Origin: Granulicella sp. L60 | GTDB lineage: Bacteria; Acidobacteriota; Terriglobia; Terriglobales; Acidobacteriaceae | DNA: 56,912 nucleotides | NCBI RefSeq assembly: GCF_009765825.1 | Contig: NZ_LMUR01000015.1 | Location: 1 to 56,912, forward strand | Direction: 5' to 3' | Translations under genes and position numbers: made by a program | Shown here: positions 18,405 through 26,746 of the stretch, in pieces | How the letters are laid out: every line of letters begins with the position of its first letter | Numbering within the stretch: the first letter of the stretch is position 1 | Notes under the pieces: generated by a model | Databases searched by the model: none | The model's input: the letters and a program-made list of their open reading frames with translations, nothing else | Told to the model about the DNA's origin: nothing

Positions 18405-18587
18405 ATGAACAGTACGCCGACTGATGACCAGAAATTAATTCATGTCCACGTCTGCGTTCATTGCGGGACGATTTTCAGAAGAGAGGCTTTTGAAGGGAGA
18501 GCTCTCAGTTCCGGCATATTCACTTGTCCCAAGTGTGGGGAGGAAGGTCCTCTCAATTTGCAAATTAGGACTACTGAAGAGTTGTAG
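18405..18587 (+). CDS. Small zinc-ribbon protein
   Basis: About 60 residues with two CxxC knuckles, CVHCG and CPKCG, spaced 26 residues apart, a pattern that binds one zinc ion. No other domain is present. The open frame reaches back to an ATG at 18384, but the ATG at 18405 is better because AGGGAG lies seven bases before it. It is 74 bases downstream of the trehalase and converges with the LysR gene. Function is unknown; such single zinc ribbons can bind nucleic acid or partner proteins. Confidence 0.55.
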   Translation: MNSTPTDDQKLIHVHVCVHCGTIFRREAFEGRALSSGIFTCPKCGEEGPLNLQIRTTEEL

Positions 18588-18600
18588 ACTTGCCGAAATC

Positions 18601-19539
18601 TTACGATCCAGTGAGCGGTAGTCGCCCCTGTGGCTTCAGGGCAAGGCTGTCCATTTTTCGTGATGTAGCCCGAACAAACTCTTTCACCAGGCGTGATTTC
18701 GTATCGGAACGAACCGCTAGATTTGTTACGAGTCGAAGTTGTGGCTCCGCCAACGGTCTCGTCGTGATGCCGTCTCGCGAGATGCGCCAAGCCGCCGCTC
18801 GTGGCAGAAACGCCAATGCCTGGTGTTCCTGAATTAGTTCAGAAACCTCCTCAGGACTCATAACATGAAAAATATCTCTTGGACGTATATCCTTGCCTGA
18901 TCCAACCAGCAAGATCATGTCGTACAAGTACGAGTTGGCATGCCGACTGAGAAGTACCCAGTTTCTGTCTCGCATATGCTCCAGAAGTATTTCTCGATGC
19001 CGGGCAAGCGGGTCATCCATTGCCAAAGCAATGTAGAAGGGGTTATCAACTAGCCGGAGCAGGCTTAACTTTGGTGTTTCCGGAATCCCAGTTGTCACCG
19101 CTACATCGAGATCGCCCGAAATGACCTGGCGCGCCAGTTCATTGGAGAAGTTGCTCCACTGTTTGATTCGCATGCCGGGAAACAGCGGCAATCGGATTGA
19201 TAGCAAAGTGGACACGAGAAAAGGGTCCGTGTATGACGACTTCCCCAGATTCAAAATCTCATCAGCTCCATTGAAGACGGCTGTGGCTGCTGCCACCGCC
19301 CGTTCAGCGTGCGAAACGGCTTCGCTAGCCTCTTCCACAAAGGCCCGACCCGCGTCTGTTATTGCAACGGTTTGGTGATTTCGATCAAACAGTCGGAAAC
19401 CCAGTTGGCTCTCCAACTCATAAATCTGCTTGCTCAAGGTGGACTGACCGATGTGGAGTCGGTCGGCTGCCCGTGAAAAATTTAGATCCCTCGCGACAGC
19501 GATGGCGGCTTGCAACAGACGAATTTCCGGAAGGGCCAT
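18601..19539 (-). CDS. LysR-family transcriptional regulator
   Basis: 312 residues from the ATG at 19539, chosen over the ATG at 19545 because GGAGG lies six bases before the former and abuts the latter. The N-terminal winged helix-turn-helix (about 1-62) has the LysR pattern RAADRLHIGQSTLSKQIYEL followed by GFRLFDR. The rest is a periplasmic-binding-protein-like effector domain (about 90-295). LysR proteins usually control an adjacent or divergent gene with a small-molecule inducer. Here it converges with the trehalase and zinc-ribbon genes and is divergent from the excisionase-like gene, across a 280-base gap. The target is unknown. Confidence 0.9.
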   Translation of the reverse strand: MALPEIRLLQAAIAVARDLNFSRAADRLHIGQSTLSKQIYELESQLGFRLFDRNHQTVAITDAGRAFVEEASEAVSHAERAVAAATAVFNGADEILNLGKSSYTDPFLVSTLLSIRLPLFPGMRIKQWSNFSNELARQVISGDLDVAVTTGIPETPKLSLLRLVDNPFYIALAMDDPLARHREILLEHMRDRNWVLLSRHANSYLYDMILLVGSGKDIRPRDIFHVMSPEEVSELIQEHQALAFLPRAAAWRISRDGITTRPLAEPQLRLVTNLAVRSDTKSRLVKEFVRATSRKMDSLALKPQGRLPLTGS

Positions 19540-19545
19540 AACCAT

Positions 19546-19819
19546 CCTCCGAACTCAGCGATGGGAGAAGGCAAGCAGACGTGCAGCCAGCAAATCGTGA
19601 GTAAATACAAGACTATTTTAGCCCGTTTTGCTTCGCATATCAGTATTCGTCAGCGCTAATTTAGGTGCTCGCTATTCCAGATCGGAATAACGCTCTCCCT
19701 ACATTTCATTGGACGTGCCGGGATACTTCTCGTGATCATTGGCTCAATTTCGGACCTCGCCACGCATAGCTATGAGCCGTGGTGATGACAAACTTTGAAG
19801 CTTGATTTGGAGTGGGCCA
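19546..19819. other. Divergent spacer between LysR gene and excisionase-like gene
   Basis: 274 bases without coding potential. AT-richer tracts (for example around 19605-19640) are suitable for promoters in both directions, and LysR autoregulatory sites usually lie here, but I cannot point to a specific T-N11-A operator with confidence. Confidence 0.35.
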
Positions 19820-20077
19820 ATGGCACAGACGCATTACCTTCTGGATGCACACGAAGCTGCACAAATCCTTCGCATGGATAAGCGAACTTTGGTTCGATGG
19901 GCACGGCTAGGCCAGATCCCGGCTCATCCCATGGGAGAGGGCAAACGGAAGCTCTGGCGCTTTGTGGAACATGAGCTCTTGCAGTGGGTAGAAGCCCGTG
20001 GAATTAGCTCGGAACGGCGACCGCCCGCTAGTACGATGGAGACAGCCATCAGCGCTCATGCAAGGAGAACAGCATGA
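19820..20077 (+). CDS. Excisionase-like helix-turn-helix protein
   Basis: About 85 residues from the ATG at 19820 (GGAG nine bases before it; an in-frame ATG at 19802 is less likely). The MerR/excisionase-type winged helix DAHEAAQILRMDKRTLVRWA is followed by the wing KRKLWRF and the helix VEHELLQWVEA. Its stop overlaps the integrase start as ATGA, so translation of the two is coupled. That layout fits a recombination directionality factor controlling the direction of the adjacent recombinase. It could also be a transcriptional regulator of the integrase. Confidence 0.8.
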   Translation: MAQTHYLLDAHEAAQILRMDKRTLVRWARLGQIPAHPMGEGKRKLWRFVEHELLQWVEARGISSERRPPASTMETAISAHARRTA

Positions 20078-21333
20078 GCCGCTTTCAACAAGGAAGTCTC
20101 TTGAAACAGAAGCGCAAAAGCGGTCCGGACGTATGGGTGTTTCGCTGGTATGACGAGACCAGCGGAAAACGCACATACAAAAAACGCAACCTTGGCACCT
20201 TGAAGGATCTTCCTTCACGCCGGGATGCAGAGCAAGCCGTGGCCGACTTTCGCGCCAACATCAACGTTGAGGTCAGAGTTCCTATCACGGTCTCTGAACT
20301 CATAGCCCACTATCGCAAACACGAGTTGACTGAGGATCGTAAGGCGTTTGCCACGATTGCATCAACCTCGATCTATCTGACCAACCATATCGCTCCGAAG
20401 TGGGGCGACAAGTGGTTATCCGATGTTCGAACCGTGGAAGTCGAAGAGTGGCTGCACCCTCTGCCATATGCTCCAGCAACGAAAAGCAAGATTCGGAACA
20501 TCATGTCCGCAGTCTTCAATCATGCCATTCGGTATGAATGGACGCATCGCAACCCCATCACCAAGGTTCGGGCTTCGTCGAAACGGCTGCGGGAGCCAGA
20601 TGTCCTGACGCCCGCAGAATTCTCCGCCTTGGTAGACGAGCTGCCACTTCGCGTAAAGGCGATGGTGATCTTGGCGGGTAGTACGGGACTGCGGCGTTCG
20701 GAACTGGTTGCGCTCACCTGGCGAGATGTCGATCCGCTTTTGATGCAGGTCAACGTCCTTCGCTCGTGTGTTCGGGGACGCTTCGGGGATACCAAAACCG
20801 AGGCGAGCCGTAAACCTGTTCCGCTGCACACGTCGGTCATCGAGTGCCTCGATGTTTGGAGGAAAGAGTCTCCGTACAACGGCGAAGACGACTTTCTCTT
20901 TCCCTCGATCCGAAACGAGGGAAGAACGCCGGTGACTCCTGACATGATTCTGAAGAAGATCATTCGCCCCGCACTCGTCCGGGCAAAGATCACCAACAAG
21001 AAAATCGGATGGCACAGCTTCCGTCACTCTCTGGCGACAAACCTGAGAGCCGCTGGAGCTGACCTGAAGACCGCCCAGGAACTCCTGCGTCACGCGAATT
21101 CGCGGATCACTCTCGATGTCTATACGCGAGCGATCTCTGCGACTAAACGTGAGGCCAACAACAAAGTCATGGAGATGGTGATTGAAGCCGGGAAGAACAG
21201 GGTTTCAGCACCCTCGCCAGCACCCTCGCGACAGGAGCCTCGCTTACTTGAAGGCAGCAAAAAAGGTGCCGGAAACTCTCAGCACCCTTCAGCACCCTCG
21301 CGGGTCACAACTGATCTTGTCACTGTGCCATAA
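20074..21333 (+). CDS. Tyrosine recombinase / site-specific integrase
   Basis: 419 residues. An N-terminal arm-binding-like segment (about 1-60), a SAM-like core-binding domain (about 70-165) and the catalytic domain (about 175-360) are in the usual order. The active-site set is complete: Arg207 (GLRRSEL), a Lys in the beta hairpin (Lys241 or Lys247), His314 and Arg317 (HSFRH), His340 (LLRHAN) and Tyr350 (DVYTRA). A Ser/Pro-rich tail of about 50 residues follows. It runs toward the 3' end of a tRNA-Asp gene 22 bases away, marking that tRNA as the likely target. Completeness suggests the element could still be mobile. Confidence 0.95.
   Translation: MSRFQQGSLLKQKRKSGPDVWVFRWYDETSGKRTYKKRNLGTLKDLPSRRDAEQAVADFRANINVEVRVPITVSELIAHYRKHELTEDRKAFATIASTSIYLTNHIAPKWGDKWLSDVRTVEVEEWLHPLPYAPATKSKIRNIMSAVFNHAIRYEWTHRNPITKVRASSKRLREPDVLTPAEFSALVDELPLRVKAMVILAGSTGLRRSELVALTWRDVDPLLMQVNVLRSCVRGRFGDTKTEASRKPVPLHTSVIECLDVWRKESPYNGEDDFLFPSIRNEGRTPVTPDMILKKIIRPALVRAKITNKKIGWHSFRHSLATNLRAAGADLKTAQELLRHANSRITLDVYTRAISATKREANNKVMEMVIEAGKNRVSAPSPAPSRQEPRLLEGSKKGAGNSQHPSAPSRVTTDLVTVP
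21206..21300 (+). repeat. Four CAGCACCCT repeats at the integrase 3' end
   Basis: CAGCACCCTCG or CAGCACCCTT occurs at 21206, 21218, 21280 and 21290, inside the last 45 codons of the integrase and next to the tRNA. The copies are close pairs (12 and 10 bases apart) separated by 62 bases. Direct repeats in this position could be arm-type binding sites for the integrase; they could also just reflect the Ser-Ala-Pro-rich tail they encode. Confidence 0.5.
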
Positions 21334-21355
21334 ACCATTTATTTTCTTAGGTTTA

Positions 21356-21724
<369 letters not shown>

Positions 21725-23065
21725 ATGCCGATGTATCGCCGTGACCTGCTGAAGTCCATCGCAAAAGCTAGCCTGCTAAGGCTTACACCATCCATCGTCC
21801 GAGCGCAGGAACAGGCAGCACGGAACACGCGAGCCATGCCCTCTCCGCATATCAAAGACATCAGCGTGATCGAGTGCGCGCCAGCCGGATCTCGATTGAC
21901 CGTGGTAAAGATCACAACCGATCAGGATGGGCTGTACGGCTACGGCTGCGCGACGTTCACTCAGCGAGCCGATCTGGTAAAACCTGCGGTCGAACGATAT
22001 CTGAAGCCCTTTCTCCTCGGCAAGACGACGGACCGCATCGAGGACATCTGGCAGAGCTGCTATGACAGTTCCTATTGGAAGAATGGGCCAGTGCTCAACA
22101 ACGCGTTGAGCGGCATCGATCAAGCACTCTGGGACATCAAGGGACGGCAGGCCGGGATGCCGGTCTATCAGTTGGCTGGAGGTAAGTGTCGCGAGGCCGT
22201 TGACTGCTACGCCCACGCAGACGGTCCAGAGTTTGCAGACGTCGTAGCAGCAGCGAAGAGATTCATGGCGCAAGGCTTCCGAAATATCCGCGTTCAGGTA
22301 GGACTTCCAGGCATGGCAGGCTACGGTTCAGCACACGGCGATGCCCCACCATTGAAATCCTTACACGACAAACCACTGTTCGAACCGGCCTATCAGATGC
22401 GGCGCGCCCTCAAACTGCTCGAAGTCTGCAGGACCGAGTTAGGAGAAGAAGTAGAGCTCCTACACGATATGCACGAGCGGCTCACTCCCAATCAAGCCGT
22501 ACAGTTCTGCAAGGAGGCAGAGAAGTTCCGAATGTTCTTCCTCGAAGATCCTCTCTCGCCAGAGGATCTCGGATACTTCAAACAAATTCGCGAGAACTGC
22601 GCAACTCCGATCGCGATGGGAGAGCTCTTCAACAGCCCGCATGAGTGGCAGCCTCTGATCACCGAGCAACTGATCGACTACATCCGCTGCCACGTCTCGC
22701 AGGTCGGAGGATTTTCGCCCGCGCGTAAGATCGCAATCCAGGCCGAACAGTTCGGCGTCAAAACGGCATGGCACGGCCCGGGCGACGTTTCACCGGTAGG
22801 ACACATGGCGAACATAACGCTCGATATCGTCAGCCCCAACTTCGGCATCCAGGAGTACACGCCGTTCAACGACGAGACAAAAGCGATCTTCAAAGGATGT
22901 CCGGAGATGAAGGATGGATACTTCTGGGTGAACGAGAAGCCAGGCTGGGGTATCGAGATCGACGAGAAGCTGGCGGCGAAATCTCCCTTCACAGACAGCC
23001 CGAACCACTTGAACGGCGGTTGGGGAGAGATCAGGAAGCGTGATGGAACAGTCATCAAACAATAG
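21725..23065 (+). CDS. Exported mandelate racemase/ManD-like enolase-superfamily enzyme
   Basis: 446 residues. The body matches the mannonate dehydratase (ManD/RspA) subgroup: Arg189 and Tyr200 (IRVQ, AGYG) at the general-base positions, metal ligands Asp248 (HDMHER, with His250), Glu274 (FFLEDPLSPED) and Glu300 (MGELF), and the barrel-end motifs WHGPGD (349-354) and QEYTPFN (376-382). Members dehydrate sugar acids such as D-mannonate or D-gluconate, and some have low or unknown activity. The N terminus reads MYRRDLLKSIAKASLL, a twin-arginine pattern (RRDLLK) with a short, partly charged hydrophobic stretch and a possible cleavage site near VRAQ. Export is unusual for this family. It is the first gene outside the predicted element. 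Confidence 0.85.
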   Translation: MPMYRRDLLKSIAKASLLRLTPSIVRAQEQAARNTRAMPSPHIKDISVIECAPAGSRLTVVKITTDQDGLYGYGCATFTQRADLVKPAVERYLKPFLLGKTTDRIEDIWQSCYDSSYWKNGPVLNNALSGIDQALWDIKGRQAGMPVYQLAGGKCREAVDCYAHADGPEFADVVAAAKRFMAQGFRNIRVQVGLPGMAGYGSAHGDAPPLKSLHDKPLFEPAYQMRRALKLLEVCRTELGEEVELLHDMHERLTPNQAVQFCKEAEKFRMFFLEDPLSPEDLGYFKQIRENCATPIAMGELFNSPHEWQPLITEQLIDYIRCHVSQVGGFSPARKIAIQAEQFGVKTAWHGPGDVSPVGHMANITLDIVSPNFGIQEYTPFNDETKAIFKGCPEMKDGYFWVNEKPGWGIEIDEKLAAKSPFTDSPNHLNGGWGEIRKRDGTVIKQ

Positions 23066-23101
23066 GCTCCGCTTGAAAACATGAAGCCTTCCGGCTGAAT
23101 G

Positions 23102-24823
23102 CTACTCGGTCGAACTCGGCTCAAGATGAACGGGAAGAAGGACCCGAATGGTGCCCATCATTCCGCCATCTTCGTGTTCGAGCAGATGGCAGTGATAGGG
23201 AAATACGCCAATCGTATCGGGATCGCGGAAGTCCATGCGCAGCCTCACACTCGGGTAGGCCGTACTCTTTCCATCCCAGTAAGGAACATTCACCGTATCG
23301 CGCAGAAATGGCTCATCCACGGAAACGCCATTCCAGGCAAGCATCAAAAAGTGAATCTGGTGGATGTGAAAGGCGTGCAACTCCCTCGTCCGGTTTTCGA
23401 TAATCCAGTCCTCCACATCGCCCTGATGCGCGACGATATTCGGTAAAGGATCCGCAGGATCGTAGGGCTTCGCAAGCTGGCCATCGACGGTAATCATAAA
23501 GACGGTTGGACTGTTTGGATCAGCCGGATTGCTCGGGTGCTCCGAGAAGTAGAGAGTGCGCACATGGGCCGGTTTTACATTGGCAAGCCACGCTCGCGGC
23601 GACGAACTCGACCGCACTGAAGCCACGGCAAGATGATGCGAAGGCTCTGCCGCATCATCCAAAGCCATAATCATTGCAAGCTGACGAATCGGATCATTTT
23701 CACCAGCCGGACCCGTATCCACGCTCCGTGTAATGAAGCTCGCCCGCGCGCCCGCTGGAATACCCTTGAACAAGAACTCCATTCGCCCCGCAGGAGGCAG
23801 CAGCACATGATCTTCCCAGAGAATGCGGCCTGCAGTCATTCCATTCTCATTGATAGGAACCCCATCGAGCGAGACCACGCCAAACAACTGCGGCACATTG
23901 CCCACCAGTATCTGCAAATCGACATACGTAATTGCAGAAGCATTCATCACCCGCCAAAGCTGACGCTGCATCGGCTTCACCGCAATAATCGCTGGCCTGT
24001 ACTCAGGATACGAGACAGGAACGAAGTTGATCGAAAGGTCTCGCGATGGCTTCCCTGTCCCCGTGCCCGTATTGAGAATATCGCCTTCGTTATCACGCTG
24101 AACGATAGGCGTAGGTATGTTGCCGGAAGAGACAGGCTCGGCATCTGGATGAACCAGAGGCTGATCGCGAATGATGAAGACTCGTTCCGGCAGACCCGCG
24201 AGCTGAGCATAAGCCTGTTCAATTCCCTCCACCACCACCGCGCCAGACGCACCGCCCTGCACCTGCGCATTGCTGTACCCATGAATATGAGGGTGATACC
24301 AATAAAGACCCGGCGCCTCATCCGATGGAATGCGAAAGCGATAGTCGAAGGCGGTGTCGCCCGGTTCCACGCTAGTGTGAAGCACGTCGTCCTGATGACA
24401 CACAGACGGAATCGTCAGTCCATGAAAGTGAAGATTCGTAGACAGCGGCGTCATCCCGCCTGCAGTACACGCATCCGCATCCGTGTGGCCGTGCATATCC
24501 GCCGACATCGCCGGCTGAGGAGCAAGCAGATGCGCTGGCGCACTCAACTGATTGCGAAGATGCAGAACAAGCTGGTCCCCAGGCCTCAGACGCAGCGTCG
24601 GAGCCTCTTCGCCCTTATCCCCCACATAGCAGAAACGCTGCTGCCCGCCATCAACATCAACGTTGCGAAACGCCAGCGTAGTCTCAAGCACCCCATTACG
24701 ACTCTCCAGCGAAGGAGGTTCAGTGACCACACTACCCTCAGCCGGACGCGAGCAAGAAGGAGACGAAGCCAGCCCCGAAGCAGATGCGATAAAGAGTGCA
24801 ACTACACCGCAGATGCTGGACAT
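23102..24823 (-). CDS. Multicopper oxidase (laccase-like), exported
   Basis: Three-cupredoxin enzyme that would couple one-electron oxidations to reduction of oxygen to water. The four copper motifs are all present: LHFHG, WYHPHIHG, HAFHIHQIHF and HCHLLEHEDGGMM, the last two supplying type 1 and trinuclear ligands with an axial Met. A signal segment (CGVVALFIASASGLASS) is followed by SPSCSRP. The TTG at 24853 opens the frame, but the ATG at 24823 places the signal peptide correctly and gives 573 residues. A His/Asp-rich loop (HGHTDADACT) precedes the first motif. Possible roles are copper or manganese oxidation, or phenolic oxidation; the sequence does not decide. Confidence 0.9.
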   Translation of the reverse strand: MSSICGVVALFIASASGLASSPSCSRPAEGSVVTEPPSLESRNGVLETTLAFRNVDVDGGQQRFCYVGDKGEEAPTLRLRPGDQLVLHLRNQLSAPAHLLAPQPAMSADMHGHTDADACTAGGMTPLSTNLHFHGLTIPSVCHQDDVLHTSVEPGDTAFDYRFRIPSDEAPGLYWYHPHIHGYSNAQVQGGASGAVVVEGIEQAYAQLAGLPERVFIIRDQPLVHPDAEPVSSGNIPTPIVQRDNEGDILNTGTGTGKPSRDLSINFVPVSYPEYRPAIIAVKPMQRQLWRVMNASAITYVDLQILVGNVPQLFGVVSLDGVPINENGMTAGRILWEDHVLLPPAGRMEFLFKGIPAGARASFITRSVDTGPAGENDPIRQLAMIMALDDAAEPSHHLAVASVRSSSSPRAWLANVKPAHVRTLYFSEHPSNPADPNSPTVFMITVDGQLAKPYDPADPLPNIVAHQGDVEDWIIENRTRELHAFHIHQIHFLMLAWNGVSVDEPFLRDTVNVPYWDGKSTAYPSVRLRMDFRDPDTIGVFPYHCHLLEHEDGGMMGTIRVLLPVHLEPSSTE

Positions 24824-25138
24824 GAACCGCAACAAATTTGACTCTCTCCCCAAAATCTTCCGTACGATCTCAGCCCTTCAGACCGAGACCGCACCAAATG
24901 CTGCCGAATCACTCTTGATACACCCACGATGTTAGAGCCAGATGAAAACAAATCCCGGCCGATCCAATGACAAATGAGCAAACCGCACAGGAAACGGTCA
25001 CCACCCACCAGGAAAGATTTCTAAGGTTATTCATCTCATCGCAATGTGCATCTCCTAAAGTCGCACAGACACGCCTTCATGCTTTAACTTCAATGGCTGC
25101 TCACGCGGTCGAAAAACCTTCTGTTAGGAGAGATGTGC
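24824..25138. other. Divergent promoter region of multicopper oxidase and phosphoesterase genes
   Basis: 315 bases separating two divergent exported enzymes. No coding potential is seen. The only firm signal is AGGAG at 25126-25130, the ribosome site of the right-hand gene. Confidence 0.4.
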
Positions 25139-26659
25139 ATGCGCAAACACCAAACCCTCGCAGCCTCAGCGCTCATTGGGCTTCTTCTCAACGCACAATT
25201 TGGAGTATCCCAACTGGGTCTGTCGCAACAGCGCGGAGACAGCGGCCCAGTCGATGCATCCCGTTACGCCACGACCACGCCCATCAAACATCTCATCGTC
25301 ATCATCGACGAGAACATCTCCTTCGATCACTACTTCGGCACCTACCCCGACGCCGTGAACCCTCCCGGCGAGCCCTCCTTCATCGCACAGCCGAACACCC
25401 CTGCGATCAACGGCCTTACAAGCACCCTCCTGACCAGCAACCCCGACGCCGCCGCTCCCTTCCGCCTCGACCGCTCCGAAGCCACCACCTGCGATAACGA
25501 CAACCACTACACCGACGAGCAGAAAGCCTACAACGGCGGTCTGCTCAACCAGTTCTCCGGCCTCCTCAGCGGCGTCGGCGCGGACTGCACACCGAACCTG
25601 TCCATGGGCTACTACGACGGCAACACCGTCACGGCGCTCTGGAACTACGCGCAGAACTTCGCCATGAGCGACAACTTCTTCGCAAGCAACTTCGGCACCA
25701 CGGTCATGGGCCACCTCAATCTCATCGCCGGCCAGACCCACGGCGCCGTCCCCGCAAACGTCGCCGGCAAAGTAGTCAATGGCTCAGTCATCGTAAATAT
25801 CGACCCGGTCACCGACGACTGCAACACAGGCTCCGCCATCGAGATGACCGGCAAGAACATCGGCGATCTCTTAAACTCGAAGGGCATCACCTGGGGCTGG
25901 TTCTACGGCGACTGGACACCCACAGGCTCAAGCAACGGCAAGGTCCAGTGCGGCACCGAATACGACAGCCACTACGCCCCCTTCCAGTACTATCAGTCCA
26001 CGGCAAACCCACATCACCTGAAGCCATCCTCCGTAGAAAAGATCGGACAGACCGACCAGGCCAACCACCAATACGCGATCACCGACTTCTGGAACGCCCT
26101 GCAGAGCGGCAACCTTCCCGCAGTCACATTCCTGAAGCCACCTCATCTCCAGAACGGTCACCCCTCGGACTCCACCCCGCTTGCGGAACAGGAGTTCCTC
26201 GTACAAACCCTCAACCGTCTACAGGAGTCGCCGGACTGGAAGAGCACCGCCGTCCTCATCACCTACGACGACTCCGACGGATGGTATGACCATGTCATGC
26301 CGCCCATCGTCAGCACCTCCAGCGACTCGGCAAACGATGCTCTTCTCGGCCCAAGCGGCCTCTGCGGCACCTCCAAACCGGGCGCCTATCAGGATCGCTG
26401 CGGCTACGGTCCGCGCCTGCCGTTTCTTGCGATCTCTCCATTTGCCCGCAAGAACTACGTCGATCACTCACTCGCCGATCAAAGCTCGATCATCCGCTTC
26501 GTCGAAGACAACTGGCAGCTTGGCCGCATCGGCGACCAGTCGTTCGATGCCATCGCGGGACCGATCACCGGCCTCTTCGACTTCACCGGCCGCGGCGTGA
26601 TCTTCGAACAGCCGCTGATTCTCGATCCAACCACCGGCAAGCCACAAGGCCGCTGGTAG
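25139..26659 (+). CDS. Phospholipase C / acid phosphatase-family phosphoesterase, exported
   Basis: 506 residues from the ATG at 25139, eight bases after AGGAG; the in-frame ATG at 25133 is too close to it. A signal peptide covers about residues 1-30. The phosphoesterase-family motif IKHLIVIIDENISFDHYFG is near the mature N terminus and supplies metal-binding Glu-Asn-Ser-type residues. Further family patterns are MSDNFF, GHLNLIAGQ, YDDSDGWYDHV and the C-terminal block RLPFLAISPFARKNYVDH. The family hydrolyses phospholipids or phosphomonoesters in the periplasm or outside the cell, and Francisella AcpA is a known member. Lack of a clear lipid-binding C-terminal domain leaves the choice between phospholipase and phosphatase open. 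Confidence 0.88.
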   Translation: MRKHQTLAASALIGLLLNAQFGVSQLGLSQQRGDSGPVDASRYATTTPIKHLIVIIDENISFDHYFGTYPDAVNPPGEPSFIAQPNTPAINGLTSTLLTSNPDAAAPFRLDRSEATTCDNDNHYTDEQKAYNGGLLNQFSGLLSGVGADCTPNLSMGYYDGNTVTALWNYAQNFAMSDNFFASNFGTTVMGHLNLIAGQTHGAVPANVAGKVVNGSVIVNIDPVTDDCNTGSAIEMTGKNIGDLLNSKGITWGWFYGDWTPTGSSNGKVQCGTEYDSHYAPFQYYQSTANPHHLKPSSVEKIGQTDQANHQYAITDFWNALQSGNLPAVTFLKPPHLQNGHPSDSTPLAEQEFLVQTLNRLQESPDWKSTAVLITYDDSDGWYDHVMPPIVSTSSDSANDALLGPSGLCGTSKPGAYQDRCGYGPRLPFLAISPFARKNYVDHSLADQSSIIRFVEDNWQLGRIGDQSFDAIAGPITGLFDFTGRGVIFEQPLILDPTTGKPQGRW

Positions 26660-26690
26660 TTTCCCTAATCCCAAACTGAAATCAAATAAA

Positions 26691-26729
26691 CAGAGAAGAG
26701 CCTCCGCCAACAGTGGAGGCTCTTCTCTG
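26691..26729. terminator. Perfect 15-bp bidirectional terminator
   Basis: 26691-26705 pairs exactly with 26715-26729 around a 9-base loop. It sits between two convergent genes, 32 bases after the phosphoesterase stop and 17 bases before the hybrid kinase stop. The T/C-rich outer stem serves as U-rich end in either direction. Confidence 0.75.
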
Positions 26730-26746
26730 TTCGAGCTTCAAAAATA

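Noticed and set aside
23633..24841. 402-codon plus-strand ORF opposite the multicopper oxidase
   Set aside because: Arg/His-rich shadow; all copper motifs are on the minus strand.
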